Below are positions 1-7,804 of a stretch of 64,000 nucleotides of DNA, one piece after another (within the stretch, counting starts at the first letter, position 1; every line of letters starts with the position of its first letter). A program made the position numbers and the translations under genes. The notes under the pieces were generated by a model. That model did no database searches and was not told the origin of the DNA. It saw only the letters and a list, made by a program, of their open reading frames with translations. Origin of the DNA: Ruminococcaceae bacterium UBA3818 (GTDB lineage: Bacteria; Bacillota; Clostridia; Oscillospirales; Ruminococcaceae); NCBI GenBank assembly GCA_002369315.1, contig DFDW01000009.1, positions 1 through 64,000 on the forward strand. The letters are read 5' to 3'.

Positions 1-1141
1 CCTCCTCGTAGCCGGAGGTGCCGTTAAACTGCCCGGCGCCATACAATCCCGCCACTGTTTTAAATTCCAGCGATGGCTTTAACGCCAGCGGATCCACCGA
101 ATCGTATTCGATGGCATAGGCGTTTCGCATGACCTTTACTTTTTCAAATCCTTTGATGGTGCGGTAAAAAGCCAGCTGTACATCTTCCGGTAAAGAAGAA
201 CTCATGCCCTGCAGGTAAATTTCCTCGGTATCCAGCCCCATGGGCTCCACGAAGATTTGGTGCCGCGGCTTGTCGGCAAAGCGCACCACTTTATCCTCGA
301 TACTGGGACAATAGCGGGGGCCGATGCCTTCGATCTTGCCGCCGTACAAGGGGGAACGGTGGATGTTCTGCCGAATGACCTGGTGCGTTTGCTCGTTGGT
401 ATAGGCAATGTGGCAAATGGCCTGATTCTGCAATTTCTCTTTTGTTTCAAAAGAGAAAGGAGTGATGGGATCGTCGCCCTCCTGCGGTTCCAGCTGGGAA
501 AAATCTATGCTGGAACGGTGGACCCGCGCAGGTGTGCCGGTTTTAAAGCGCCGCAGAGGGATACCGAGCGCCAGCAGCGATTCGCTCAAGCGGCTGGCGG
601 CATGCAGCCCGTCGGGTCCGCTTTCATAGGATACATCTCCCACAAAGATACGGCCCCGCAAAAAAGTGCCGGTGCAGAGAATCGCCGCTTTCACCTTGTG
701 CACCGCGCCCAGATGGGTGACCACCGATTCGATTCTGCCGTTTTTTGCGCGTATTTCGATAATTTCGGCCTGTTTCAGGTCGAGATTTTCCTGCTGTTCG
801 ACGACACGCTTCATATAAACATGGTAGCGCTGCCGGTCCGCCTGCACCCGCAAGGAGTGAACGGCGGGACCTTTCCCGCGGTTGAGCATCCGGCTTTGGA
901 TAAAGGTAGCGTCCGCCGCCTTGCCCATTTGTCCGCCCAATGCGTCGATCTCCCGCACCAGATGTCCCTTGGCTGTACCGCCGATAGACGGGTTGCAGGG
1001 CATGTTGGCAAGACCGTCCAGAGAAATGGTAAACAGCGCGGTCGATACACCCAGCCGGGCGGCAGCCAGCGCCGCTTCCACTCCGGCATGCCCCGCGCCG
1101 ATAACTGCCAGATCATAGCTTTGGGCCTCATAGGTTTCCAA
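1..1141 (-). CDS. mnmG: tRNA uridine-5-carboxymethylaminomethyl modification enzyme MnmG (GidA), partial
   Basis: FAD-dependent partner of MnmE in making cmnm5U34 in tRNA wobble positions. The visible 380 residues begin LETYEAQSYDLAVIGAGHAG, with the Rossmann GAGHAG motif, and include CNPSIGG, GTFLRG and, at the window edge, NGTSGYEE, all MnmG signatures. The start is a TTG at 1141-1139, seven bases after AGGAGGG; the first ATG nearby is in another frame. The C-terminal third, including the tRNA-binding helical domain, lies outside the window. It follows mnmE by 33 bases and is surely co-transcribed with it. Confidence 0.95.
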   Translation of the reverse strand, partial: METYEAQSYDLAVIGAGHAGVEAALAAARLGVSTALFTISLDGLANMPCNPSIGGTAKGHLVREIDALGGQMGKAADATFIQSRMLNRGKGPAVHSLRVQADRQRYHVYMKRVVEQQENLDLKQAEIIEIRAKNGRIESVVTHLGAVHKVKAAILCTGTFLRGRIFVGDVSYESGPDGLHAASRLSESLLALGIPLRRFKTGTPARVHRSSIDFSQLEPQEGDDPITPFSFETKEKLQNQAICHIAYTNEQTHQVIRQNIHRSPLYGGKIEGIGPRYCPSIEDKVVRFADKPRHQIFVEPMGLDTEEIYLQGMSSSLPEDVQLAFYRTIKGFEKVKVMRNAYAIEYDSVDPLALKPSLEFKTVAGLYGAGQFNGTSGYEE

Positions 1142-1174
1142 ATAAAATCCCTCCTGTCAGAGATTTGCGATTTC

Positions 1175-2548
1175 TTATTTTCCCACGCAAAATTGGGCGA
1201 ACACCGCGTCTACCACTGCGTCGGAGGCCTTTCGGCCGGTGAGTTCCAACAGCGGCCCGATGGCTTCATCCAGACAGACGGTCACCGCGTCCAGCGTAAC
1301 GCCCGATTCCACCGCCCGCAGCGCTTCTTCCAATGCCGCCGCCGCTTTCTGCAGGCAGCCCCGCTGCCGTTCGTTGGCCAAAAGGGGTGCCGCCGGGTCC
1401 ACATCGGATAGATGGAGCAGATCGGCAATCGCCCGGACCAGGGATTCAGCCCCTTCGCCGGTGCGGGCAGAGATTTCCACTGTGCGGCTGACAAGGCCGC
1501 GAAGTCTGTTTTCATCCAATTGCGCAGGCAGATCGGATTTGTTGAGTACCGCGATGGCCGGACGTCCGTCCAGTTCGGACAAAAGCGACAGATCCCCTTC
1601 GCCCAAAGGCTCGGAACGGTCCAGCACAGCCAGTACCAGTTGTGCGGATTCCAGACGGCGGCGGGCCAGAGCAACGCCGGCCTGCTCCACCGGATCATCG
1701 GTGTCCCGGATGCCGGCGGTGTCCGCCAGCCGCAAAACAATTTCGCCGGCCCGTACCGTCTCCTCCACCACGTCCCGGGTCGTTCCGGGAATAGCGGTAA
1801 CGATGCTTTTCTGCGTGCCGGCCAGCAGGTTCATCAGGGTGGATTTGCCCACGTTGGGCCGTCCGATGATGGCGGTGTCCACCCCCTCGCGCAGGATGCG
1901 CCCGGCGTCATAGCTGCCCAGCAGCGCCCGGCATTCCGACAGGCTGCGGCGCAAGGCCGCCGCCAAAGACGCCGGTTCTACCGATTCCATGTCCTCATCC
2001 GGATAATCATTCCACGCGGCCAGATGCGCGGCCAGATCAATGAGCGTCTCGGCAATGCCGTCGATTTTTCGGGAAAGCACACCGTCCCGTCCGGCCAGCG
2101 CCGCCCGGGCCGCCTGGCGGCCGGAAGCACCGATAAGATCCATGACGGATTCAGCCTGGGCAAGGGAAACTTTACCGTTTAAATAGGCGCGCTTGGTAAA
2201 TTCTCCCGGCTGCGCGAGTACGGCGCCATGATCCAGCGCCGCCCGCAGCGCCCGCTGCACCAGATACATTCCGCCATGGCAGGATAACTCCACTACGTCC
2301 TCACCGGTATAGCTGCGGGGCGCGCGGAACACAGTTGCCACCACCTCGTCAAAATCACCGTCCTGGTCATGCAGACGGCCATAATGAGCAGTGTAGCCAC
2401 GGGAAGAGGACAGCGCCTTTCCGCCGGCGGGGGAGAAAATTGCCTCGGCGGTTTGGACTGCGTCCGGACCCGAGATGCGGATCACACCGATGCCCCCGAC
2501 ACCTAATGGTGTAGCAATGGCGGCGATGGTAGATGGCTGCCAGTTCAT
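1175..2548 (-). CDS. mnmE: tRNA modification GTPase MnmE (TrmE)
   Basis: 457-residue GTPase that works with MnmG to modify U34 of tRNAs. The N-terminal formyl-THF-binding domain opens MNWQPSTIAAIATPLGVGGI, the G domain carries the P-loop GRPNVGKST near residue 226, a TTRD switch, DTAG and NKSD, and the protein ends in CVGK, equivalent to the conserved C-terminal C-x-G-K whose Cys is essential in the family. The ATG at 2548 is preceded by AAAGGAG. The reading frame stays open further upstream to 2734, but that extension has no ribosome binding site and no family homology. Divergent from mgsA. Confidence 0.97.
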   Translation of the reverse strand: MNWQPSTIAAIATPLGVGGIGVIRISGPDAVQTAEAIFSPAGGKALSSSRGYTAHYGRLHDQDGDFDEVVATVFRAPRSYTGEDVVELSCHGGMYLVQRALRAALDHGAVLAQPGEFTKRAYLNGKVSLAQAESVMDLIGASGRQAARAALAGRDGVLSRKIDGIAETLIDLAAHLAAWNDYPDEDMESVEPASLAAALRRSLSECRALLGSYDAGRILREGVDTAIIGRPNVGKSTLMNLLAGTQKSIVTAIPGTTRDVVEETVRAGEIVLRLADTAGIRDTDDPVEQAGVALARRRLESAQLVLAVLDRSEPLGEGDLSLLSELDGRPAIAVLNKSDLPAQLDENRLRGLVSRTVEISARTGEGAESLVRAIADLLHLSDVDPAAPLLANERQRGCLQKAAAALEEALRAVESGVTLDAVTVCLDEAIGPLLELTGRKASDAVVDAVFAQFCVGK

Positions 2549-2798
2549 GGAATCGCTCCTTTGTAAAAACGGGCTGCCCCCGGCTCCTTGGCAGAAAGGG
2601 AGAAGCTCTTTGATTTTTGCTTTATTATAGCAGGGTTTTGCCCCTGCCGCAACGCTGTTTTGCGCCGGCTTACCCCTTTCAGGAAAAAGAAACCGAACGC
2701 TTTGCCATCTTTTGAAAAAAGGCGGACCAAGCAAAAAAGCAGTACGCTGACGAAAAGAGAGAATCCTCTTTGGGCAGGGCAGGGTGGAATCGGTTTGG

Positions 2799-2827
2799 TT
2801 GCACTGGGGTGAAAATTATGCTATGAT
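2799..2827 (+). promoter_or_regulatory. sigma-A promoter of mgsA
   Basis: TTGCAC at 2799-2804, a 17-base spacer and TATGAT at 2822-2827, about 35 bases before the mgsA start. The rest of the 314-base divergent gap (2549-2862) holds the mnmE leader and no gene. Confidence 0.75.
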
Positions 2828-2862
2828 GCGGGTGGAAAACAACATGAAAAGGAGGAAGCGGC

Positions 2863-3333
2863 ATGCAGCAGAAAAGCGTTACCTGGACCATTGGAAAACA
2901 GAAGAATATTGCGTTGATCGCCCACGATAGTCAAAAGCCGGTTATTATCCAATGGTGTGAAGAGCACAAGGATATTCTAAAGGAGCATTTCCTTTACGGT
3001 ACCGGAACGACCGCCCGGATGATCACCGACCGCACCGGCCTGCCGGTACGGGGATACAACAGCGGCCCTTTGGGGGGAGACCTGCAGATCGGCGCTAAAA
3101 TCGTGGAGGGAAAGATTGATTTCGTCATCTTTTTTTCCGATCCGCTGACAGCGCAGCCCCACGACCCGGATGTCAAGGCGCTGTTGCGTATCGCACAGGT
3201 TTATGATATCCCCATTGCCAACAACAAAGCGACGGCGGATTTTCTGATTACATCCGCATTGATGAAAGTGGAATACGACCATGAGGTGGTCGATTTTAAA
3301 AGTGCGGTGGCGCAGCGGGCGCAGACGCTGTAA
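2863..3333 (+). CDS. mgsA: methylglyoxal synthase
   Basis: Converts dihydroxyacetone phosphate to methylglyoxal and phosphate, a glycolytic bypass used when phosphate is short. 156 residues, the usual length. Family motifs are present: NIALIAHDS near the N-terminus, YGTGTTARMI for phosphate binding, SGPLGGDLQIGA with the catalytic Asp, and QPHDPDVKALLRI with the active-site His, then NKATADF. The usual FFWDPL is FFSDPL here. The ATG follows AAGGAGG by eight bases. It is monocistronic, with its own promoter and a terminator hairpin downstream. Confidence 0.96.
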   Translation: MQQKSVTWTIGKQKNIALIAHDSQKPVIIQWCEEHKDILKEHFLYGTGTTARMITDRTGLPVRGYNSGPLGGDLQIGAKIVEGKIDFVIFFSDPLTAQPHDPDVKALLRIAQVYDIPIANNKATADFLITSALMKVEYDHEVVDFKSAVAQRAQTL

Positions 3334-3354
3334 ATTTTGATCGGAATACTTGCC

Positions 3355-3397
3355 AGGCAGGCTCTTTGTCCCACAAGACAGGTGCCTGCTTTTCTTT
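3355..3397 (+). terminator. mgsA terminator
   Basis: GCAGGC pairs with GCCTGC across a smaller internal GTC/GAC helix and is followed by TTTTCTTTT, 20 bases after the mgsA stop. Confidence 0.65.
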
Positions 3398-3423
3398 TGC
3401 AGGCCAGATAACAGAGAACAGGC

Positions 3424-3444
3424 GTAAAAATTGCAAATTTTTAC
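3424..3444. promoter_or_regulatory. putative LysR operator (perfect inverted repeat)
   Basis: GTAAAAATT-gca-AATTTTTAC is a perfect 9-base inverted repeat with a 3-base centre and fits the T-N11-A LysR box. Its centre lies about 66 bases before the transcription start predicted from the promoter at 3466-3494, which is the classic LysR recognition-site position. Autoregulation by the LysR gene just downstream is inferred. Confidence 0.6.
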
Positions 3445-3465
3445 GACAAAAAATTCCGAAAAAGA

Positions 3466-3494
3466 TTGTCCGGCGCCAGCCGGATGGATATAAT
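3466..3494 (+). promoter_or_regulatory. sigma-A promoter of the LysR gene
   Basis: TTGTCC at 3466-3471, 17-base spacer, TATAAT at 3489-3494; the start codon is at 3529. Confidence 0.75.
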
Positions 3495-3528
3495 AAAAAG
3501 TGGTTATTTTAAAAAAAGGGGGAGCAGC

Positions 3529-4470
3529 ATGAACCTGCAGCATTTAAAATACGCGGTAGAAGTGGAAAAAACCGGTTCAATTACCCAAGCGGCTGAAAAT
3601 CTTTATATGGGCCAGCCGAATCTGAGTAAAGCTATCAAAGAACTGGAAGGAACACTGGGTGTTGTTATTTTTAAGCGAACCTCTAAAGGCGTGCTGCCCA
3701 CCGAGCAGGGAAAAGAATTTCTGCGCTATGCCAAAAGCATCCTGGACCAGGTGGAACGAATGGAAGACCTTTACCGCTCCGGCGGGGAAGGGAGGCTGCA
3801 CTTTTCCGCGGCGGTTCCCCGTGCCAGCTATATTGCGCATGCGTTCGCCAAGTTCCTTGCGGAATTGGATCAGTCCCAGCAGTTAGATGTCAATTTCAAA
3901 GAGACCAACGCGACAGAAGCCATCCATAGCGTGGCTGAGCGGGAGAGCAAACTGGGCGTGATTCGTTACCAGGCCATTCACGAAGGGTATTTTCAGAATC
4001 TGCTGGAAGATAAGGCGATTTGTTCCCACCCTTTGTGGGAGTTTACCTATCAGCTGCTGTTTTCCAAAAACCATCCTTTGGCCGGCGCAGAATCGATCAC
4101 GCCGGATGATTTGCAAAAATATGTGGAGATTCTCCACGGCGATGTAACGGTCCCCAGCCTTTCGGTAATGGGAAAAGCTCACCCGCAGGAGGACCGGCAT
4201 GCCAAAAAGAAAATCCGGATTTACGAGCGAGGCAGCCAGTTTGATCTTTTATGCCAGGTGCCGGATACGTTCATGTGGGTGTCCCCCATGCCGCAGGCCG
4301 TGCTGGACCGGCATGGCCTGCGGCAGCGCAGATGCGATGTGATCGATTTGCGCATGCGGGATGTTTTGATTTATCCGGAGGGATATCAGCTGAGCGCGCT
4401 GGATAAATCTTTTGTCCAAAAAGTAGAGCAGGTAAGGGATGAAATCGTTCAAAACCAGGGAAAAGCATAA
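3529..4470 (+). CDS. LysR family transcriptional regulator
   Basis: 313 residues. The N-terminal winged helix-turn-helix (MNLQHLKYAVEVEKTGSITQ, then AAENLYMGQPNLSKAIKELE) is typical LysR and is followed by a substrate-binding-like effector domain. The ATG at 3529 follows AAGGGGGAGC; an in-frame extension upstream would run into the promoter. The effector cannot be read from sequence. Position suggests it may control itself through the palindrome at 3424-3444 and possibly the adhE operon 440 bases downstream, but no copy of that palindrome is seen before adhE. Confidence 0.92.
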   Translation: MNLQHLKYAVEVEKTGSITQAAENLYMGQPNLSKAIKELEGTLGVVIFKRTSKGVLPTEQGKEFLRYAKSILDQVERMEDLYRSGGEGRLHFSAAVPRASYIAHAFAKFLAELDQSQQLDVNFKETNATEAIHSVAERESKLGVIRYQAIHEGYFQNLLEDKAICSHPLWEFTYQLLFSKNHPLAGAESITPDDLQKYVEILHGDVTVPSLSVMGKAHPQEDRHAKKKIRIYERGSQFDLLCQVPDTFMWVSPMPQAVLDRHGLRQRRCDVIDLRMRDVLIYPEGYQLSALDKSFVQKVEQVRDEIVQNQGKA

Positions 4471-4489
4471 CGCCATGCCTTTTTTATAT

Positions 4490-4517
4490 TTGCCTTTCCA
4501 AAAAATCGGGTTAGAAT
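4490..4517 (+). promoter_or_regulatory. promoter of the small structured transcript
   Basis: TTGCCT at 4490-4495, 16-base spacer, TAGAAT at 4512-4517. Predicted transcription start is about 4523-4525, immediately before the hairpins described next. Confidence 0.5.
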
Positions 4518-4522
4518 AAAAG

Positions 4523-4643
4523 CATGAGCCAGCCCCTTGGCTCCGAAAAGAAATCCGGCCCGGCAGCTTGGCTGCCGGCGCACAGGAAAAGCCTCCGTAA
4601 GCGATAAAAAAGCACGCTTTTAAGAGCGTGCTTTTTTATTTTG
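4523..4643 (+). ncRNA. structured RNA or riboswitch-like leader, class not identified
   Basis: A GC-rich unit of about 120 bases between a promoter-like element and an intrinsic terminator. GAGCCA/TGGCTC (4526-4531 with 4538-4543) forms one hairpin. CCGGCAGC/GCTGCCGG (4560-4567 with 4571-4578) forms a second. Purine-rich joining segments CTCCGAAAAGAAAT and CACAGGAAAAGCCTCCG look like conserved unpaired RNA. There is no ORF in it. It could be a free small RNA or an attenuated leader of the adhE operon. The joining segments remind me of molybdenum/tungsten-cofactor riboswitches, but I cannot establish that. Confidence 0.5.
4606..4637 (+). terminator. strong intrinsic terminator
   Basis: A 13-base perfect stem, AAAAAAGCACGCT with AGCGTGCTTTTTT, and a 6-base loop, with a T tract. 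It ends the small transcript starting near 4523 and would separate it from adhE unless antitermination occurs. Confidence 0.85.
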
Positions 4644-4744
4644 GAAAAGTTTCTGCCGAAAGCGGCGGTAAACGGGAAAAGCTGATCCATGTAAAAAATA
4701 ACATAGGACTATATAAATTATATATTACACAGGGAAAAAACTAT

Positions 4745-4762
4745 TTGTTAAAATAATAACAA
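4745..4762. promoter_or_regulatory. Rex-type NADH/NAD+ operator
   Basis: TTGTTAAAATAATAACAA matches the Rex consensus TTGTTAA-N4-TTAACAA with one mismatch in the second half-site. It sits just downstream of a TATA-rich promoter region (about 4710-4735) and 150 bases before adhE, a classic Rex target. Repression at low NADH is inferred from the family. The rex gene itself is not in the window. Confidence 0.7.
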
Positions 4763-4911
4763 AGAAAGAGGAACCCGCATAAAAAAGGGAAAAATCCTCT
4801 TTTCAAGGGGCTTTGCCAAACCAAAAGGCAGGGGATGAGCGAGTTTGGCATAAATTTTAATCCGCTGCAGACAACAAAGGACAAGTACAAACGCGAAGGA
4901 GGATTTTTTAC

Positions 4912-7536
4912 ATGCAAAAGAAAGAGGAAAAATTTGAGAAAAAATCTGAAAAAGTCGTTCCAATGGATACTTTCGAAATGGTAGACCGGCTGGTGGAAAA
5001 TGCGCAGCAGGCCTTGAAAGAGTACATGGAATTAAATCAGGAGCAGGTGGATAAAATCGTCCACGCCATGACCCTGGCCGGCCTGGATAAACATATGGTG
5101 CTGGCAAAGATGGCCTATGAAGAGACCGGACGCGGCGTAATGGAAGATAAGGTCATCAAAAATATTTTCTCCACCGAATATATCTGGCACAGCATCAAAA
5201 AACAGAAAACCGTCGGCGTCATCGACGAAAACGAGATGGAAGGCTATGTGGAAGTGGCCGAGCCGGTGGGAGTGGTTGCCGGTGTTACGCCGGTGACCAA
5301 TCCGACCTCCACCACCATGTTCAAATCCCTGATCTGCGCCAAAACCCGCAACCCCATCATTTTCGGGTTTCACCCGTCGGCGCAGAAATGTTCGGCAGAA
5401 GCGGCGCGCGTTCTGCGTGACGCAGCCATCAAGGCCGGCGCGCCGGAACACTGCATTCAGTGGATCGAGACCCCCTCGCTGGAAGCGACTTCCGCTTTGA
5501 TGAACCATCGGGGCGTATCGCTGATTCTGGCCACCGGAGGTTCCGGTATGGTCAAATCCGCTTACAGCGCCGGTAAGCCCGCGTTGGGCGTAGGTCCCGG
5601 CAACGTGCCCTGCTACATCAATAAAAACGTGGATCTGGAGCGGGCCTGCACCGACCTGATTATCTCCAAAACCTTTGATAACGGCATGATCTGCGCTTCT
5701 GAGCAGGCGGTCATCGTGGACAAGGAGATCAAGGACCGCTTTGAGAAGATCATGAAAGAGAATAACTGCTACTTCCTCGATCCCAAAGAAACGGAACTGG
5801 TTACAAAATACGTCATCAATCTGGATAAGATGGCGGTCAACCCGGCAATCGTCGGACATCCGGCGGAGGAAATTGCCAAAAACGCCGGGGTGGAAGTACC
5901 TGCCGGCACCAAAATTCTGCTGGCCCCTCTGCCGGAGCCTTCCCGCGAATACCCGCTGAGCCTGGAAAAGCTGTCTCCGGTGCTGGCTTACTTTGTCTGC
6001 GAGGATGAAAAGCAAGGCTTCCAGTACGCCAAAGCCATGCTGGAACTGGGTGGTCTGGGCCACTCGGCCGTCATCCATTCCGACGACCATGACCTGTGCG
6101 TCAAATACGGAGAGGAAATGAAAGTCGGCCGCGTAATCGCGAACTCTCCCTCTTCGCAGGGCGCCATCGGCGATATTTACAACACCAACACCCCGTCTCT
6201 GACTCTGGGATGCGGATCTTTCGGCCGCAACTCCACCACCTCTAACGTGTCTTCGGTCAACCTGATCAACAAAAAGCGTATCGCGCAGAGGAGGGTCAAT
6301 ATGCAGTGGTTCAAAATTCCGCCGAAAATTTATTTTGAAAGAGATTCGGTTCAGTATCTGCAGGCTATGCCCAACATTTCCCGGGCGTTTATCGTCTCCG
6401 ACCCCATGATGGTCAAACTGGGCTATGTGGATAAGGTCCTTTACTACCTGAGAAAGCGCGAGAGCTACTGCCATTGTGAGATTTTCTCCGAAGTAGAGCC
6501 CGACCCGTCGGTCGAAACCATTCAGAACGGCGTGCGCGCCATGAACGCGTTCCAGCCGGACGTGATCATCGCTCTGGGCGGCGGCTCTGCCATCGACGCG
6601 GCCAAAGGCATGTGGCTGTTCTATGAGAATCCCGAAACCAGCTTTGACGGACTGCGCTTAAAATTCATGGATATCCGCAAACGCGCGTTCCACTTCCCGA
6701 ACCTGGGCAAAAAGACTCAAATGGTCGCCATTCCCACCACTTCCGGTACCGGCAGTGAGGTGACCTCTTTCTCGGTCATCACCGACAAGAAAAACGGCAA
6801 CATCAAATATCCGCTGGCGGATTACGAGCTGACCCCGGACGTTGCCATCATCGACCCGCAGTTTGTTTCCACCATGCCCAAATCCATCACGGCGGATACC
6901 GGTATGGATGTGCTGACCCACGCCATTGAGGCGTATGTCTCGGTTATGGCTACCGATTATACCGACGGCCTTGCCATCAAAGCCATCGAGCTGATTTTCG
7001 ACTATCTGCCCCGCAGCTGGCGTGACGCCAACGATACCGAGGCCCGGGAGAAAGTCCACAATGCTTCCTGCATCGCCGGAATGGCATTTTCCAACGCGTT
7101 TTTGGGCATCAACCACTCGCTGGCGCATAAACTGGGCGGCGAATTCCATATCCCGCATGGCCGCGCCAATGCAGTTTTGCTGCCTTATGTCATCGCCTAT
7201 AACGCCAAGAAACCTTCGAAGTTTACAATTTTCCCGAAATATGATAAATTTGTAGCAGATAAACGCTATGCGCAGATCGCCCGGTATCTGGGCCTGGGCG
7301 GCAAAACCCAGGAGGAGCAGATCGCGAACCTGATTGCCGCTATCCGCAACCTGATGAAAGAGCTGAATGTTCCCATGAGCATCCGCGAATGCGGCGTGGA
7401 CGAAAAGACTTTCCTGGAGGCGCTTCCTGGCCTGTCCGAGCGGGCGTTCGAAGACCAGTGCACGACCGCCAATCCCCGGTACCCGTTGGTCAGCGAGCTG
7501 GCGGAAATCTATCGTCAAGCATACTACGGAGAATAA
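4912..7536 (+). CDS. adhE: bifunctional acetaldehyde-CoA/alcohol dehydrogenase AdhE
   Basis: 874-residue enzyme that reduces acetyl-CoA to acetaldehyde and then ethanol, using two NADH; AdhE proteins form spirosomes. The N-terminal aldehyde dehydrogenase domain carries the catalytic Cys261 in NGMICASEQ. The C-terminal iron-dependent alcohol dehydrogenase domain (from about residue 465) has GGGSAIDAAKGMW, PTTSGTGSEVTSF and the metal-ligand region HSLAHKLGGEFHIPHG. Start is the ATG after AAGGAGG; a second in-frame ATG 17 codons on has no good site. It heads an operon with the hydrogenase genes 12 bases downstream, so electron disposal to ethanol and to hydrogen would be expressed together under a Rex-type operator. 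Confidence 0.97.
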   Translation: MQKKEEKFEKKSEKVVPMDTFEMVDRLVENAQQALKEYMELNQEQVDKIVHAMTLAGLDKHMVLAKMAYEETGRGVMEDKVIKNIFSTEYIWHSIKKQKTVGVIDENEMEGYVEVAEPVGVVAGVTPVTNPTSTTMFKSLICAKTRNPIIFGFHPSAQKCSAEAARVLRDAAIKAGAPEHCIQWIETPSLEATSALMNHRGVSLILATGGSGMVKSAYSAGKPALGVGPGNVPCYINKNVDLERACTDLIISKTFDNGMICASEQAVIVDKEIKDRFEKIMKENNCYFLDPKETELVTKYVINLDKMAVNPAIVGHPAEEIAKNAGVEVPAGTKILLAPLPEPSREYPLSLEKLSPVLAYFVCEDEKQGFQYAKAMLELGGLGHSAVIHSDDHDLCVKYGEEMKVGRVIANSPSSQGAIGDIYNTNTPSLTLGCGSFGRNSTTSNVSSVNLINKKRIAQRRVNMQWFKIPPKIYFERDSVQYLQAMPNISRAFIVSDPMMVKLGYVDKVLYYLRKRESYCHCEIFSEVEPDPSVETIQNGVRAMNAFQPDVIIALGGGSAIDAAKGMWLFYENPETSFDGLRLKFMDIRKRAFHFPNLGKKTQMVAIPTTSGTGSEVTSFSVITDKKNGNIKYPLADYELTPDVAIIDPQFVSTMPKSITADTGMDVLTHAIEAYVSVMATDYTDGLAIKAIELIFDYLPRSWRDANDTEAREKVHNASCIAGMAFSNAFLGINHSLAHKLGGEFHIPHGRANAVLLPYVIAYNAKKPSKFTIFPKYDKFVADKRYAQIARYLGLGGKTQEEQIANLIAAIRNLMKELNVPMSIRECGVDEKTFLEALPGLSERAFEDQCTTANPRYPLVSELAEIYRQAYYGE

Positions 7537-7548
7537 GGAGACGTTGCA

Positions 7549-7797
7549 ATGAACATCTATGTCTGTGTAGGCAGTTCCTGCCATCTGAAAGGTTCCTATC
7601 AGATCATTGAGTTGATGAAAAAGGCGCTGGAAGACAATGGGCTTACCGATCAGGTGAATCTGAGCGCCGCTTTCTGCCTGGGCAAATGCACCCATGGCGT
7701 AACCATCAAAGTGGACGATGAGATCATCACCGGCGTTTCGCCGGAGACCTTCCCGGAGATTTTCCAAAAATATGTACTGACGCCGATAAAGGGGTAA
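7549..7797 (+). CDS. thioredoxin-like [2Fe-2S] ferredoxin (NuoE C-terminal type)
   Basis: 82 residues. Four cysteines in the pattern CVGSSC ... CLGKC match the thioredoxin-fold [2Fe-2S] domain of NuoE and of small hydrogenase subunits. It lacks the N-terminal helical part of NuoE. Preceded by AAGGAG, 12 bases after adhE and 7 bases before the next hydrogenase gene. By position it corresponds to the small subunit of hfs-type hydrogenase clusters, probably passing electrons to or from the Fe-S chain of the neighbouring proteins. Confidence 0.88.
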   Translation: MNIYVCVGSSCHLKGSYQIIELMKKALEDNGLTDQVNLSAAFCLGKCTHGVTIKVDDEIITGVSPETFPEIFQKYVLTPIKG

Positions 7798-7804
7798 AGC
7801 GGGC

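Noticed and set aside
257..1411. 384-codon open frame on the plus strand over mnmG/mnmE
   Set aside because: Antisense shadow of two well-recognised genes; no homology, no ribosome binding site.
3466..3528. longer N-terminus for the LysR protein starting at 3466
   Set aside because: The extension covers the promoter and ribosome binding site and has no homology; ATG 3529 gives the standard LysR N-terminus.
5032..6474. 480-codon frame antisense to adhE
   Set aside because: Arises from codon bias of adhE; the sequence is His/Gly/Arg-rich with no recognisable domain.
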